A stretch of 64,000 bases of DNA, from positions 1 through 64,000 of the forward strand of contig CAMJPM010000007.1 in NCBI GenBank assembly GCA_946407725.1, read 5' to 3'. Numbering within the stretch: position 1 is the first letter of the stretch; each line of letters begins with the position of its first letter. The stretch comes from an uncultured Lachnospiraceae bacterium (GTDB taxonomy: Bacteria > Bacillota > Clostridia > Lachnospirales > Lachnospiraceae). The notes under the pieces are model-generated. The model had not been told where the DNA came from. It searched no databases and worked only from the letters and a program-made list of their open reading frames with translations. Below are positions 38,198 through 48,088 of the stretch, piece by piece. Position numbers and translations under genes: made by a program.

Positions 38198-39796
38198 ATG
38201 TTTAAGAATCATTTAGAGAATATCAGAAATGACTTAATGCATTTGGAAAAAATCAAACCCTTATTAAAGATAATCATAACCCATGGGTTAATACTATATA
38301 TTGTCTTTTTTATAATCATGGTTTTTCTTATATCCAAAAAACAGGATTATCATATGGATGAAATTTTCAGCTATGGACTTTCAAACCACTACGGGGGAAT
38401 AACCTTATCCATAGAAGACGGTTACAGATACGATGATCCGGAAGCTGTTTATATGGATTATATGACTGTAGATCCGTCTCATCGTTTTGACTATGTTAAC
38501 GTTTGGCAAAATCAGAGAATGGATACTCATCCGCCATTTTACTACGTGCTTCTTCACACTATATGTTCTTTTTTTCCTGGCGTTTACAGCAGATGGTTTG
38601 CAGGGAGCATAAATATAATCTTTTCACTTCTTACCCTTTTTGTGTTGAGAAAGCTTAGTCTTGGTCTGACTGAAAACAACCGTATTCTGACTGAAGTAAT
38701 ATCAATTATTTTTGTTTTATCAAATGGAATCTGGAATGCTGTTCTTTTCTTCAGAATGTATGTTATGGCTATGTTTTTTATAGTACTGCTCACGTATATA
38801 TATACCATTCAACTGAATGAAAAACAAAGTCATTTTGAGATCAAAGTATTTTTGTTATCTGTTGCAGGAGCGTTAACACATTATTACAATATTATTTTTA
38901 TTGCAGTAATTGCCTTTGTTTATGCATGGATTTTGCTTCATCAGAAAAATCACGCTGACCTGAAAAGGCTGGTCATTACTGAGTTGTGTGCGGGCACTGT
39001 ATCTGTTATTATTTTTCCGTGGATGTTAAAGCACTTTTTTAAGTCAGACAGGGGCAGAGAAGCAACGGATAATCTGTTGTTTCATCCTGACGAATTCATA
39101 GACAGATTTAAAAGTTTTATTTCCATAGTCGACAAACAGCTCTGTGGCTCTGTTTTACTATATTTTTTAATCTGGAGCAGCCTGATCTTATTGTTCATAA
39201 TAATTTCAAATAACCGGCAAAAACTGAATACCGTCATTTATTACCGCATATCACTTCTTTTAATACCAACAGTAACCTTTTTTTTGATCGTTTCCAAATC
39301 TGCTCCATTTAGGACTTTCAGATATATCATACCGATTTATCCTATAATAATCTGTGGGATGATATGTATGCTTTATCTCTTCGGAAAGAAGTGTGGGATA
39401 AAAGCCATCAATGCTGTACTTGCTTTTGTTTCTGCTGTTATTATAGTAAACGGATTTAAATATGCTGATTTATCAGCGCTTGGATCAGATGCCGTTTCCA
39501 AGTTGGAAAAAACCAATGCTTATTCAAACTGCGACTGTCTTTTTATTTATAAAGGCAAATGGGAATTGCTTGGCAGCTGGCTGGAAGTAAGGAATTATAA
39601 CAGCGTAACATTTCTAAGTCAGGATAATACTGACATATTACAAGATCTGGATATCAAGAATAACAGCGATCTTATAGTTATGGTCACAGATAACTGCAGA
39701 GATGTGAATAGTGAGTTACTGGATGCGTATCCTGACCTGAATGAAACAGAAACCGTTGGACACTATGGTTTTGCTACCACTTATTATTACCACTAA
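38198..39796 (+). CDS. GT-C (GT39-like) membrane glycosyltransferase
   Basis: DYHMDEIFSYGLSNH, MDTHPPFYYVLLHTICSFFPG, multi-TM. Confidence 0.8.
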   Translation: MFKNHLENIRNDLMHLEKIKPLLKIIITHGLILYIVFFIIMVFLISKKQDYHMDEIFSYGLSNHYGGITLSIEDGYRYDDPEAVYMDYMTVDPSHRFDYVNVWQNQRMDTHPPFYYVLLHTICSFFPGVYSRWFAGSINIIFSLLTLFVLRKLSLGLTENNRILTEVISIIFVLSNGIWNAVLFFRMYVMAMFFIVLLTYIYTIQLNEKQSHFEIKVFLLSVAGALTHYYNIIFIAVIAFVYAWILLHQKNHADLKRLVITELCAGTVSVIIFPWMLKHFFKSDRGREATDNLLFHPDEFIDRFKSFISIVDKQLCGSVLLYFLIWSSLILLFIIISNNRQKLNTVIYYRISLLLIPTVTFFLIVSKSAPFRTFRYIIPIYPIIICGMICMLYLFGKKCGIKAINAVLAFVSAVIIVNGFKYADLSALGSDAVSKLEKTNAYSNCDCLFIYKGKWELLGSWLEVRNYNSVTFLSQDNTDILQDLDIKNNSDLIVMVTDNCRDVNSELLDAYPDLNETETVGHYGFATTYYYH

Positions 39797-39821
39797 AACA
39801 TTGAGAGTAACTATTCAGACA

Positions 39822-42116
39822 AATATGAGAAACCGTTCTATTTCTAAAAACCGAAAAATTATACTCCTCTTAATTATTGAGTTTATTATTTTACTATCAT
39901 TTCTGTTTGTTGATATCATTTACAGAAATAAGCATTGTCGGATGATAGAGGGATTTTCTGTCGAAAATTACACTTCGGATATTGCCACCTTTGAGAACGG
40001 TCTATGGTCAATAGCTCCTCAAAATGTAAATACAGAGGAAGACACCATTGTTATGTTAAAAGGATCCGGAAAAGAATTAAAACGCGGAACTTATACATTG
40101 ATCATCCGTTATCATGCCGATTCCGATCAGAAGTGTAACATAAAAGTGAATGATGATGACGGATTACTGATAAACGGTGGAACATTTATTCTTGATAAAA
40201 ACAAAGATCAGGGAACCTTTCATTTTGAAACCAAGACAAATATAAAAAGTGCGTATATTGAATTCTGGTATAACCGTTCAGGCTCATTTTCAATCAGCGA
40301 TATTGCAGTATATTCCAACGATAATATGATCAGAAAATTCTTTCTTATCCTTTTTTTTATTTTGCTTGGAATAGACACATTTTTAATCTTTAGAATATTG
40401 AGCAGTAAAAATAAACGGTATCTACTGACTATTGTTATTCTTACTGTTATTTCTTCACTCCCTCTTTTCTATAAAGGGTTAAACGATAAAGGCCACGATC
40501 TGATTTTTCACCTTATGCGTATTGAAGGTCTGGCAGAGGAAATAAGACTGAGACATATTCCTTCCAGGATGCAATCACTTTGGAACGGAGGATATGGCTA
40601 TCCCGTATCCATTTATTATGGTGATATTCTGCTGTATTTTCCTGCTATTCTAAGACTGTTCGGAATTAGTATTAACGGCGCTTTCAAACTATATGTGTTT
40701 GGCATTAATCTTCTGACTTCACTAAGCGCGTTTATCTGTTTTAAGAAAGTATTCGTAGATTATATACTTGCTGTATTTCTGTCTTTTGTTTTTGTGCTTT
40801 CTCCATACAGACTGATGGATATTTTCGTGAGAAATGCGGTAGGTGAATACAGCGTTATGGTGTTCTTCCCAATTATAACTCTTGCACTTTACAGAATCTA
40901 TGATGAAAGAAACCAGACATGGAAGCAGAAGCTTGGAAATGGGATCTTATTGGGTATTGGTACAGGCGGGGTAGTTACATCCCATGTACTTTCTGCTGAA
41001 ATGATCATCTTGATTATGGGAATTACCTTTATTCTGTTATGGAAGAAGAGCATAAAGCCTGATTCCCTGATCACTTATTTTATCGGAACTGCTGTATCAA
41101 TACTGTTAAGCCTATATTATATTGTCCCTTTTCTGGATTATAATTTACATTGTGTTGTTAAAATAAGCCGTTCATCTCCACGGATTCAGGCAGCAGGAGC
41201 TAATATTTCCGATTATTTTGCCTTTTTCAACAATCCTTACGGCGATTCTCCCTATATGAAGTATACCCCGGGATTTATACTTATGATTTCAATTATGTTT
41301 GCTTTTGTAATGTGGATAAAAAAGAAAGCAAATTCAAGAATAAAGCTTCTTACCATCCTGTCTTTATTCTTATTATGGATAGATTCCAATGCATTTCCAT
41401 GGGATGTACTTGCATATGATATCCGGCCATTCAGAGTACTGACTTATGTCCAGTTTCCATGGAGATATATGGGTATTATCTGTCTTACGCTCACCCTGCT
41501 CCTTGGAGAATTGCTGACATCTTTTCTTTCAAAAGAAACACCTTTTCCGTTACCTGTTTCCTTAAAAACAATCATTAATGCAGGGCTCTGTTCAGCCGTA
41601 TTATCCATGCTGCTTTTCCTGAGTTCATATGCTGATAATGCCAATCGTACAGTATATTATGATACCGGAAATCTTAGTACATACTCATATATGGGTGGTG
41701 AATATCTAAGGGCAAAAAGAGCTGGTGACAAAAAGATAGTTACGGATCCGAAAAAATTCAAAGGTGAAGTAACGGGAAATATTGAATATTCAGAGATACT
41801 TGAAAGAAACGGCACAGATATTACCTTTTCTGTGAACACAGGAAATGCCGGTGGCGAAGTAGTCTTCCCGGTTATAAACTATCCGGGTTATTGTGTCTCA
41901 GATGAATACGGAAACAGATACGAAATCCATGACAGCGATAATCTTCTGATCGCAATTGATCTTCCGGCCTCTTACAAGGGCATTCTTCGTGTCAGTTATG
42001 ATTATCCAAGGTATTGGGATTATGCTGCTATTATCTCCATTGTGGCTTTCTTAGTAATTATCAGTGCAATAATTGCCATAAAACTTAAGCCTGTTTTAAA
42101 TAACGATATTGACTAA
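39822..42116 (+). CDS. Large membrane protein, 6-pyruvoyl-tetrahydropterin synthase-related/YfhO-like
   Basis: GHDLIFHLMRIEGLAEEIRLRHIPSRMQSLWNGGYGYPVSIYYGDILLYFPAILRLFG; start chosen at MRNRSISKNRK. Confidence 0.7.
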   Translation, partial: NMRNRSISKNRKIILLLIIEFIILLSFLFVDIIYRNKHCRMIEGFSVENYTSDIATFENGLWSIAPQNVNTEEDTIVMLKGSGKELKRGTYTLIIRYHADSDQKCNIKVNDDDGLLINGGTFILDKNKDQGTFHFETKTNIKSAYIEFWYNRSGSFSISDIAVYSNDNMIRKFFLILFFILLGIDTFLIFRILSSKNKRYLLTIVILTVISSLPLFYKGLNDKGHDLIFHLMRIEGLAEEIRLRHIPSRMQSLWNGGYGYPVSIYYGDILLYFPAILRLFGISINGAFKLYVFGINLLTSLSAFICFKKVFVDYILAVFLSFVFVLSPYRLMDIFVRNAVGEYSVMVFFPIITLALYRIYDERNQTWKQKLGNGILLGIGTGGVVTSHVLSAEMIILIMGITFILLWKKSIKPDSLITYFIGTAVSILLSLYYIVPFLDYNLHCVVKISRSSPRIQAAGANISDYFAFFNNPYGDSPYMKYTPGFILMISIMFAFVMWIKKKANSRIKLLTILSLFLLWIDSNAFPWDVLAYDIRPFRVLTYVQFPWRYMGIICLTLTLLLGELLTSFLSKETPFPLPVSLKTIINAGLCSAVLSMLLFLSSYADNANRTVYYDTGNLSTYSYMGGEYLRAKRAGDKKIVTDPKKFKGEVTGNIEYSEILERNGTDITFSVNTGNAGGEVVFPVINYPGYCVSDEYGNRYEIHDSDNLLIAIDLPASYKGILRVSYDYPRYWDYAAIISIVAFLVIISAIIAIKLKPVLNNDID

Positions 42117-42170
42117 AAGAAGTTTGATATGTAGTATGAATGCATTATAGGGACATTATAGGGAGGTAAT

Positions 42171-43733
42171 ATGATCAGCAAATATATTCAGGCTATGGAT
42201 GAAAAAAAGCAGAAACTGTTCATCACTGAATTTATTTTCGGGATTCTGTTCTCTGTAATTATATACTCTACCTTTATGACTCAGCAGCTTACCAATACCT
42301 ATGATGGTATGTGGCGTCAAAGCTACTTTATTTCCGGCAATTGGGAAGCATCTCTGGGAAGATGGCTGCTTCCCGTGATAGATACCCTTCATTTCGGGTT
42401 ACATCTGGATCCTATGACTTCACTGCTGACACTGTCTGCATTTGTCATCGGATTTATACTCATTCTCGATCTGTTTGAAGTAAAAAACCTCTTCATCGCA
42501 CTTGTTTCGATGTCAGTCTTTCTTTCTTCGACTCTGGTATCCATAATCCTGTCCTACCGCTTTACTTCCTTTTCTTATGGCTTATCTTTCCTGTTAGCTG
42601 TTTTGGCAGTTTATATATCCGTCAAAATGAACTCCTTCACTATTAAAATTCTGATGAGTGCTTTATTTATATGCTTTTTCATGGCGCTTTATCAGGCTTT
42701 CCTGGCAGTTTACGGACTGTTGATCCTGTTCTATATTATTTTCCTTATCACTAAGGGAGATTGCGATTTTAAAAAGATTCTGTCTTTCATCATTCTTACT
42801 TTTGAATGTTCCATTCCCGGAATTATTATATATGCTTTTACCCTTGCTGTTTCATTGAAAAACAGGCACATTGCCTTAAGCAGCTATCACGGAGCTAATT
42901 CTTCCGGAACGGCAGATACTCTTGCAAATCTGCCAAAAGCCATGATTAATGCGTATTCATTATTCTTCAACTATTATTTCAATCCGGATAAATTCAATTT
43001 CAGGCTTAATGCTCTTCAGGACTTGAAAATCCTTTGGCTGGGATTTGTCATTATTCTTTTTGTCCTCATTTTCACAGGAATCCATGTTTTTAAGGAAACT
43101 AAAAAGGACCATAGGATGTTTATTTTGTACTGTATTGTAGTTCTACTTCTTCCCATTGCCTGCAACGCTGCTCTTGTCATCGCTCCCAATGCAGACTTTT
43201 CTCTTCAAACAACTGCCGGTCTTTCCGTTTTCTTTTCAATTTCCATTCTGCTTCTGGATAATGAATACTTGAAAATCAACAAAATCATTTCAATTATCAT
43301 TGGAATAATAAGCTTTATTCTTCTATATGGCGGGATTCTCCAGATACAGATCGACCAAAACGCAATGCTGGAAGGAAGAAAGGCCACTGAAGTCATGGCT
43401 CTTGAAATTCTTGACGACTTAAAAGATCAGGGTTTCTATGGATCCACTCTTTTCTTTGTCGGAAGGCCTGCAGATAATGGTTCTTTTGTAGTCAATCCTA
43501 ATTACAACAAAGCTAATTCCTATGCTAAGATCGGGGCTTTTTCTCTTGGTAAAGACTGTATGAAACTGTCATATCACTCATTTTATAATGTCTATCTGCA
43601 TGTACCTCTTAACGTGTCCAATAAGATGTATGAGGATCTTGCATCCTTAGATGTAGTAAAGTCCATGCCCTCTTATCCAAATGATGGTTATATCATGCCT
43701 GTAGATGATGTTGTGGTAGTAAAACTAAATTAG
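42171..43733 (+). CDS. Glucosyltransferase GtrII-like membrane protein
   Basis: QQLTNTYDGMWRQSYFISGNWEASLGRWLLPVIDTLHFGLHLDPMTSLL. Confidence 0.8.
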   Translation: MISKYIQAMDEKKQKLFITEFIFGILFSVIIYSTFMTQQLTNTYDGMWRQSYFISGNWEASLGRWLLPVIDTLHFGLHLDPMTSLLTLSAFVIGFILILDLFEVKNLFIALVSMSVFLSSTLVSIILSYRFTSFSYGLSFLLAVLAVYISVKMNSFTIKILMSALFICFFMALYQAFLAVYGLLILFYIIFLITKGDCDFKKILSFIILTFECSIPGIIIYAFTLAVSLKNRHIALSSYHGANSSGTADTLANLPKAMINAYSLFFNYYFNPDKFNFRLNALQDLKILWLGFVIILFVLIFTGIHVFKETKKDHRMFILYCIVVLLLPIACNAALVIAPNADFSLQTTAGLSVFFSISILLLDNEYLKINKIISIIIGIISFILLYGGILQIQIDQNAMLEGRKATEVMALEILDDLKDQGFYGSTLFFVGRPADNGSFVVNPNYNKANSYAKIGAFSLGKDCMKLSYHSFYNVYLHVPLNVSNKMYEDLASLDVVKSMPSYPNDGYIMPVDDVVVVKLN

Positions 43734-43748
43734 ATCCTGGAGCATAAC

Positions 43749-44642
43749 TCAATAACTCCTTCTATGTATAATGTGTTTGATCATATCGAGTCCATCAACA
43801 ACACCATACTCTGCCAATGATATGGTCATGGCAATTTGTAATATTAGATACTGGAATAAATTTACTTTATTGTAATATCGATTATAGAAAAGCCTTGAAA
43901 TAAACAGCTGTTTTATTTTCCTAAACCGTCTTTTCCCATAAACTGAATCAATACTCAGAGAATGTAAATGATGATATTTACAATCCGGCAGCAGTCCCAT
44001 CTTTTTTTGAGCTGAATCGAGCTTTTTTGACAGTATCCTTTCTTCACAATACAAAAACACTTTTTCATCAAATCCGCCTACACTAAGAAAATCCTGCAAC
44101 CTGATCCCAAAAAATGAACCTCTGAACAACTCAATTTCTCTGATCTTATCCGGCACAAGACTATCCCTTGAATGCTTTGATCCAAGAAGTTTTCTTCCAA
44201 AGAAAAAACAATCCAACAGATCCTCAGAATAAGTATTTCTATGGCAAATCACCGGCAAAGCTACTGAACCATCCGATCTGATCTCAATGCCGGTTAACAG
44301 GGAATAATCCGATCTATCAAAATTCCTGATGACAGTATTTAAGTTTTCCTCCTCGATCCAGACATCGGGATTTGAAATAAAAAGAACATCAATATTTAAT
44401 GTCTCTGCGACCCGGGCTCCGAAATTATTTCCGGAAGAATAACCCCCGTTGTTTCCTGTTTCAACAACTATGATTCTATCAGATGCGATTCTGCTGAGCT
44501 TTTCCCAGGAATCATCCGATGATGCATTATCAACGACTATCACATAATCTACCATCGCATAATCACTTACGGTAGTAGCAAGCTTGATCGTTAAGTCCGC
44601 AGTATTATAGTTCAGAATAGAAAATCCAACTGTCATTATCAC
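43749..44642 (-). CDS. Glycosyltransferase family 2
   Basis: FSILNYNTADLTIKLATTV...VIVVDNASSDDSW; NNGGYSSGNNFG; LFISNPDVWI. Confidence 0.92.
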   Translation of the reverse strand: MIMTVGFSILNYNTADLTIKLATTVSDYAMVDYVIVVDNASSDDSWEKLSRIASDRIIVVETGNNGGYSSGNNFGARVAETLNIDVLFISNPDVWIEEENLNTVIRNFDRSDYSLLTGIEIRSDGSVALPVICHRNTYSEDLLDCFFFGRKLLGSKHSRDSLVPDKIREIELFRGSFFGIRLQDFLSVGGFDEKVFLYCEERILSKKLDSAQKKMGLLPDCKYHHLHSLSIDSVYGKRRFRKIKQLFISRLFYNRYYNKVNLFQYLILQIAMTISLAEYGVVDGLDMIKHIIHRRSY

Positions 44643-44666
44643 GCCCAGTCTTATGTGATATTTTTA

Positions 44667-45707
44667 CTACTGACCGGTTTTATTAAACCTGCAAGAAATC
44701 TCCGATGTTACCTTTCTACTGATGATCGGTGCCAGTAAAAAACAGGATAGCCGGAGAAGTATTACTCTTTTACTTATATAAGTCATTCTGTAAATTTCAG
44801 GATATTTTGTTTTTATATCTTTGTCGATTTCTTTTAACTCACTATAGTATGTTTCAGGTTTTCCGGATGCCAGATAATAAGAATACAACCCTATAGTAAC
44901 GTATATGATAAGCCCCTTAAGGATATTATTCTTTCCTTTGTCAGTAAATTCACCCGATCTCAAGTATGTGTAATACAATCCGTAAAGTTTATATGCAACC
45001 TTTTTTATATCAGGATAATGCTTTATTATAGACTCAATGCTGACACTTTGTCCGTTTGATCCGACACAGTAGCAATAAACGGGCTTATCATACCGGGAAA
45101 TTGTACTGCTTTTCATGATCGGCTCAAACACATATTCATTGTCCGTATAAAAGCAGTTTTCAGTGATCCTGATATCATTGTCTTTCAATACCGATGTTTT
45201 TATTGACAGTTCGTGCATCATTATCCGCTCATCAATACTCACATCTTCTATTCTCTCTGCTTCGGCATTTATCTGCGCATGTCTGCTATTGAGTTCATGA
45301 TGTCCATCAAATGAAAAATACGTGTAAAAAGGAGATAACACCAGATCGGAGTTGTTATGCTCCAGATAATCAATAAAAGTGTCCAGATTACCTGTATCAA
45401 ACCAGTCGTCGGCATCCAGCTGCTTAAAGTACTTTCCTGTGGCGATACCAACAGAATGATTTATTGTAGAACCATATCCCCCGTTTTCTTTATGGATCGC
45501 GTGAAAGGTATCCGGATAACGATACTCATATTCCCTGGCAATGGAAAAAGTACGGTCCGTAGACCCATCGTCAATGATCAATACTTCAAGCCTGTCCATT
45601 CTGCTGCATATGAGAGATTTCAGGGCTTTCTCAATATACTGTTCAACATTATACGCAGCTATGGAAACCGTCAGTATTTTTCCCATATCACTAACCCCGG
45701 TCATCAC
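44667..45707 (-). CDS. Glycosyltransferase family 2
   Basis: TVSIAAYNVEQYIEKALKSL...LEVLIIDDGSTDRT; KENGGYGSTINHSVGIATGKYFKQLDADDW. Confidence 0.93.
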   Translation of the reverse strand: MMTGVSDMGKILTVSIAAYNVEQYIEKALKSLICSRMDRLEVLIIDDGSTDRTFSIAREYEYRYPDTFHAIHKENGGYGSTINHSVGIATGKYFKQLDADDWFDTGNLDTFIDYLEHNNSDLVLSPFYTYFSFDGHHELNSRHAQINAEAERIEDVSIDERIMMHELSIKTSVLKDNDIRITENCFYTDNEYVFEPIMKSSTISRYDKPVYCYCVGSNGQSVSIESIIKHYPDIKKVAYKLYGLYYTYLRSGEFTDKGKNNILKGLIIYVTIGLYSYYLASGKPETYYSELKEIDKDIKTKYPEIYRMTYISKRVILLRLSCFLLAPIISRKVTSEISCRFNKTGQ

Positions 45708-46714
45708 TTTTCAAACCCACATTTATCCGTCAGAAGCTTTTCAAGTTCACTGTTTACTTCTTCCTTCATCTTTTTAAATGATTCTGCTGAAACAGAATCA
45801 TCATCGTTGATACAAACCATTTTGTATTTTGATCTCCAAAGGATCTCTCTCACCCCCTGAATATCGGATGCACTTACTAGTTTACCGAAATATCTGCTCC
45901 TAGGTTCAAATTCCCCGCTTAATAACTGCCATGACCGAGCAAGCCAGTCGTTGATATCCAGCTTTGTCCTGATCTTATTCATACAAGTGGAGTTAAACTC
46001 CTTATATTCCAAATTCCAAAGCTTTTCATAAGTGGATCTTAAATGAGAAACGGGAATATGGGGTTCAAAGATTCCGATTATGGTACCAAATCTCATAAAA
46101 AGGAACGTTCGGAAAGCAAATGATCCATAGTTATAGAGATTAAGCCATTTCCTTTTATTGTTTCGTATATCATGTATCGAAAAATGATCGTTGATGATTT
46201 CAAGATTATTAAGCTCAATATTTCTTATGGAATCCCGGACTATCGGCTGGGGACTGATGCAGGCCATATCCTTAGGCCTTCCATTCACAAAAAAATCCTC
46301 CGGTCTTACCGGCTTAATGACAAACATGTCATCATTGAAATAAATATACTGTTCTTCAAGACCTTTAATACGAAACAGATTTAAATCTATAGTGTTTGAA
46401 TTAAATGTCGGAAGGTATTTTTCAGGAATAAAATCGCTATGCTTAACAATAACAAGCTTCTCTTCATCAGTATTCAGCCACTTCGGAAGGTGACCCCAAG
46501 TAACAAAATAAACTTTATGAACCCAAGGCATAAACCTTTCAATTCCTCTGAAAACGTAGCGAAGATTATCCCAATCCCGAAACCGGACTTCACCTTTTCC
46601 GGAACCATCTGCCCCGTTCTCTTTTATTTCATATAGTTTTCTTTCCTTCAGCCATTCCGGATCATTCCCATCCACCCAGGTAATGACTATATCAATCTTA
46701 TCTTTCATAACCAT
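45704..46714 (-). CDS. Stealth-family protein (predicted sugar-phosphate transferase)
   Basis: DIVITWVDGNDPEWLKER; RFRDWDNLRYVFRGIERFMPWVHKVYFVTWGHLPKWLN; YIYFNDDMFV. Confidence 0.93.
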   Translation of the reverse strand: MVMKDKIDIVITWVDGNDPEWLKERKLYEIKENGADGSGKGEVRFRDWDNLRYVFRGIERFMPWVHKVYFVTWGHLPKWLNTDEEKLVIVKHSDFIPEKYLPTFNSNTIDLNLFRIKGLEEQYIYFNDDMFVIKPVRPEDFFVNGRPKDMACISPQPIVRDSIRNIELNNLEIINDHFSIHDIRNNKRKWLNLYNYGSFAFRTFLFMRFGTIIGIFEPHIPVSHLRSTYEKLWNLEYKEFNSTCMNKIRTKLDINDWLARSWQLLSGEFEPRSRYFGKLVSASDIQGVREILWRSKYKMVCINDDDSVSAESFKKMKEEVNSELEKLLTDKCGFEK

Positions 46715-46738
46715 TCTTTGAAATATCCGGCAATCCTC

Positions 46739-48082
46739 TTATGAACAATAGCAATCATCGGCTATCTTTTTGGAAACATCCTCCATGACTGTGATCGTCT
46801 GACTCCTGACTATTGCTCTGTTCATTTCTGAAAGCTTTACCCTGTCTATTTTTCTAAGCGTTTCAAACAGTCCTTTATTATCTGCATTGTCTACCACAAT
46901 TCCTGCACTGTCTGCCAATATTTCTTTCGCACCGACCCTGTCTGTAACGATAACTGGGACACCATAACTAAGTGGTTCAAGAACAGTATAACCAAAAGTC
47001 TCATACCCCACACTGGGTATTATACAGGCGTCAGTATTATTAAACAATTCTTTCAGATCTTCATAGCCATATCTCTCATTAACTATCATATACGGAGATT
47101 TTTCGGGAGGATCAAAATGAATATCCAAAGAAAAATCCTGTCTCACTTTCCACAGCCTGTCCATGGCATTTTTCAACTGAATAAATCCCTTTGCTTTTCC
47201 GTAAGGTCCCATATAACGAAATCTTATTGTGTCTCCTGAGTAATCTTTTATCCTTTTATTATCGGAAATGTTCCCGTGGGAAATATGAATAGTGCAGCCA
47301 TTTTTTATCTTAAAATATTTATCATAGATACTTTTAGTCAGATCACTGTTAAAATGAATACAGTCCATCAAATCAAGCATTGATCCATAGTGTCTTCTAA
47401 GGCTTAAGTATTCTTCTGCTGTATCTTTTTTTGAGAAATCTGACATTTGATACTCATTCGATAAAAAATTGTCTCTATGACGCTTTCTGAGTTTTTTTAC
47501 TATATCAGTATTTTTTAATGACCGGTAAAGCGGAGACTGCATAAGAGTTATTTTTTTTATGCTGAGAGCTGTACTGTTACAAGCCGGACAATCCCTGCAA
47601 TTGTCAGCAGTTTTACAAATATCGTCTCCCTTAAAAAGTGTAATCTTTGAACAAACGGGGAAAAAATCGTGAGCAGAAAACACCAGTTTTATGCCCATTT
47701 TTTTGGCTTCTCTTAAAAAGCTGATATGCAATCCCATAAATGTATGGATATGGAGGACATCCGGCTGGAACTGTGAAAGGAATTCATTGTAAACTTCAGC
47801 ACTTCCCTTGAAAAGAAAAGGCCCGGTTTCAAGGATACCCTCATCCAAAGAAACCGGAAGAGGGTTAATGATCTCAAAGCTTTGGATATCACATCCGGAA
47901 TAGATAACTGTTCCCCTGTTTCGTACAGTGGTCCTTTTAATGAAGAAACCCATCTGTCCGGGCCAGATCATGGCTGCTTTACAGCCACTTCTGATCTGTT
48001 CTTTTATAAGATCAAGACAGAACTTTGTCATTCCTCCGGATCTGAATGGGGGAAATCCCAATGAATAGTGTAAAATACGCAC
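46739..48082 (-). CDS. Glycosyltransferase family 4
   Basis: FPPFRSGGMTKFCLDLIKEQ; DVLHIHTFMGLH; IIPSVGYETFGYTVLEPLSYGVPVIVTDRVGAKEIL. Confidence 0.9.
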   Translation of the reverse strand: MRILHYSLGFPPFRSGGMTKFCLDLIKEQIRSGCKAAMIWPGQMGFFIKRTTVRNRGTVIYSGCDIQSFEIINPLPVSLDEGILETGPFLFKGSAEVYNEFLSQFQPDVLHIHTFMGLHISFLREAKKMGIKLVFSAHDFFPVCSKITLFKGDDICKTADNCRDCPACNSTALSIKKITLMQSPLYRSLKNTDIVKKLRKRHRDNFLSNEYQMSDFSKKDTAEEYLSLRRHYGSMLDLMDCIHFNSDLTKSIYDKYFKIKNGCTIHISHGNISDNKRIKDYSGDTIRFRYMGPYGKAKGFIQLKNAMDRLWKVRQDFSLDIHFDPPEKSPYMIVNERYGYEDLKELFNNTDACIIPSVGYETFGYTVLEPLSYGVPVIVTDRVGAKEILADSAGIVVDNADNKGLFETLRKIDRVKLSEMNRAIVRSQTITVMEDVSKKIADDCYCS

Positions 48083-48088
48083 CTTGTC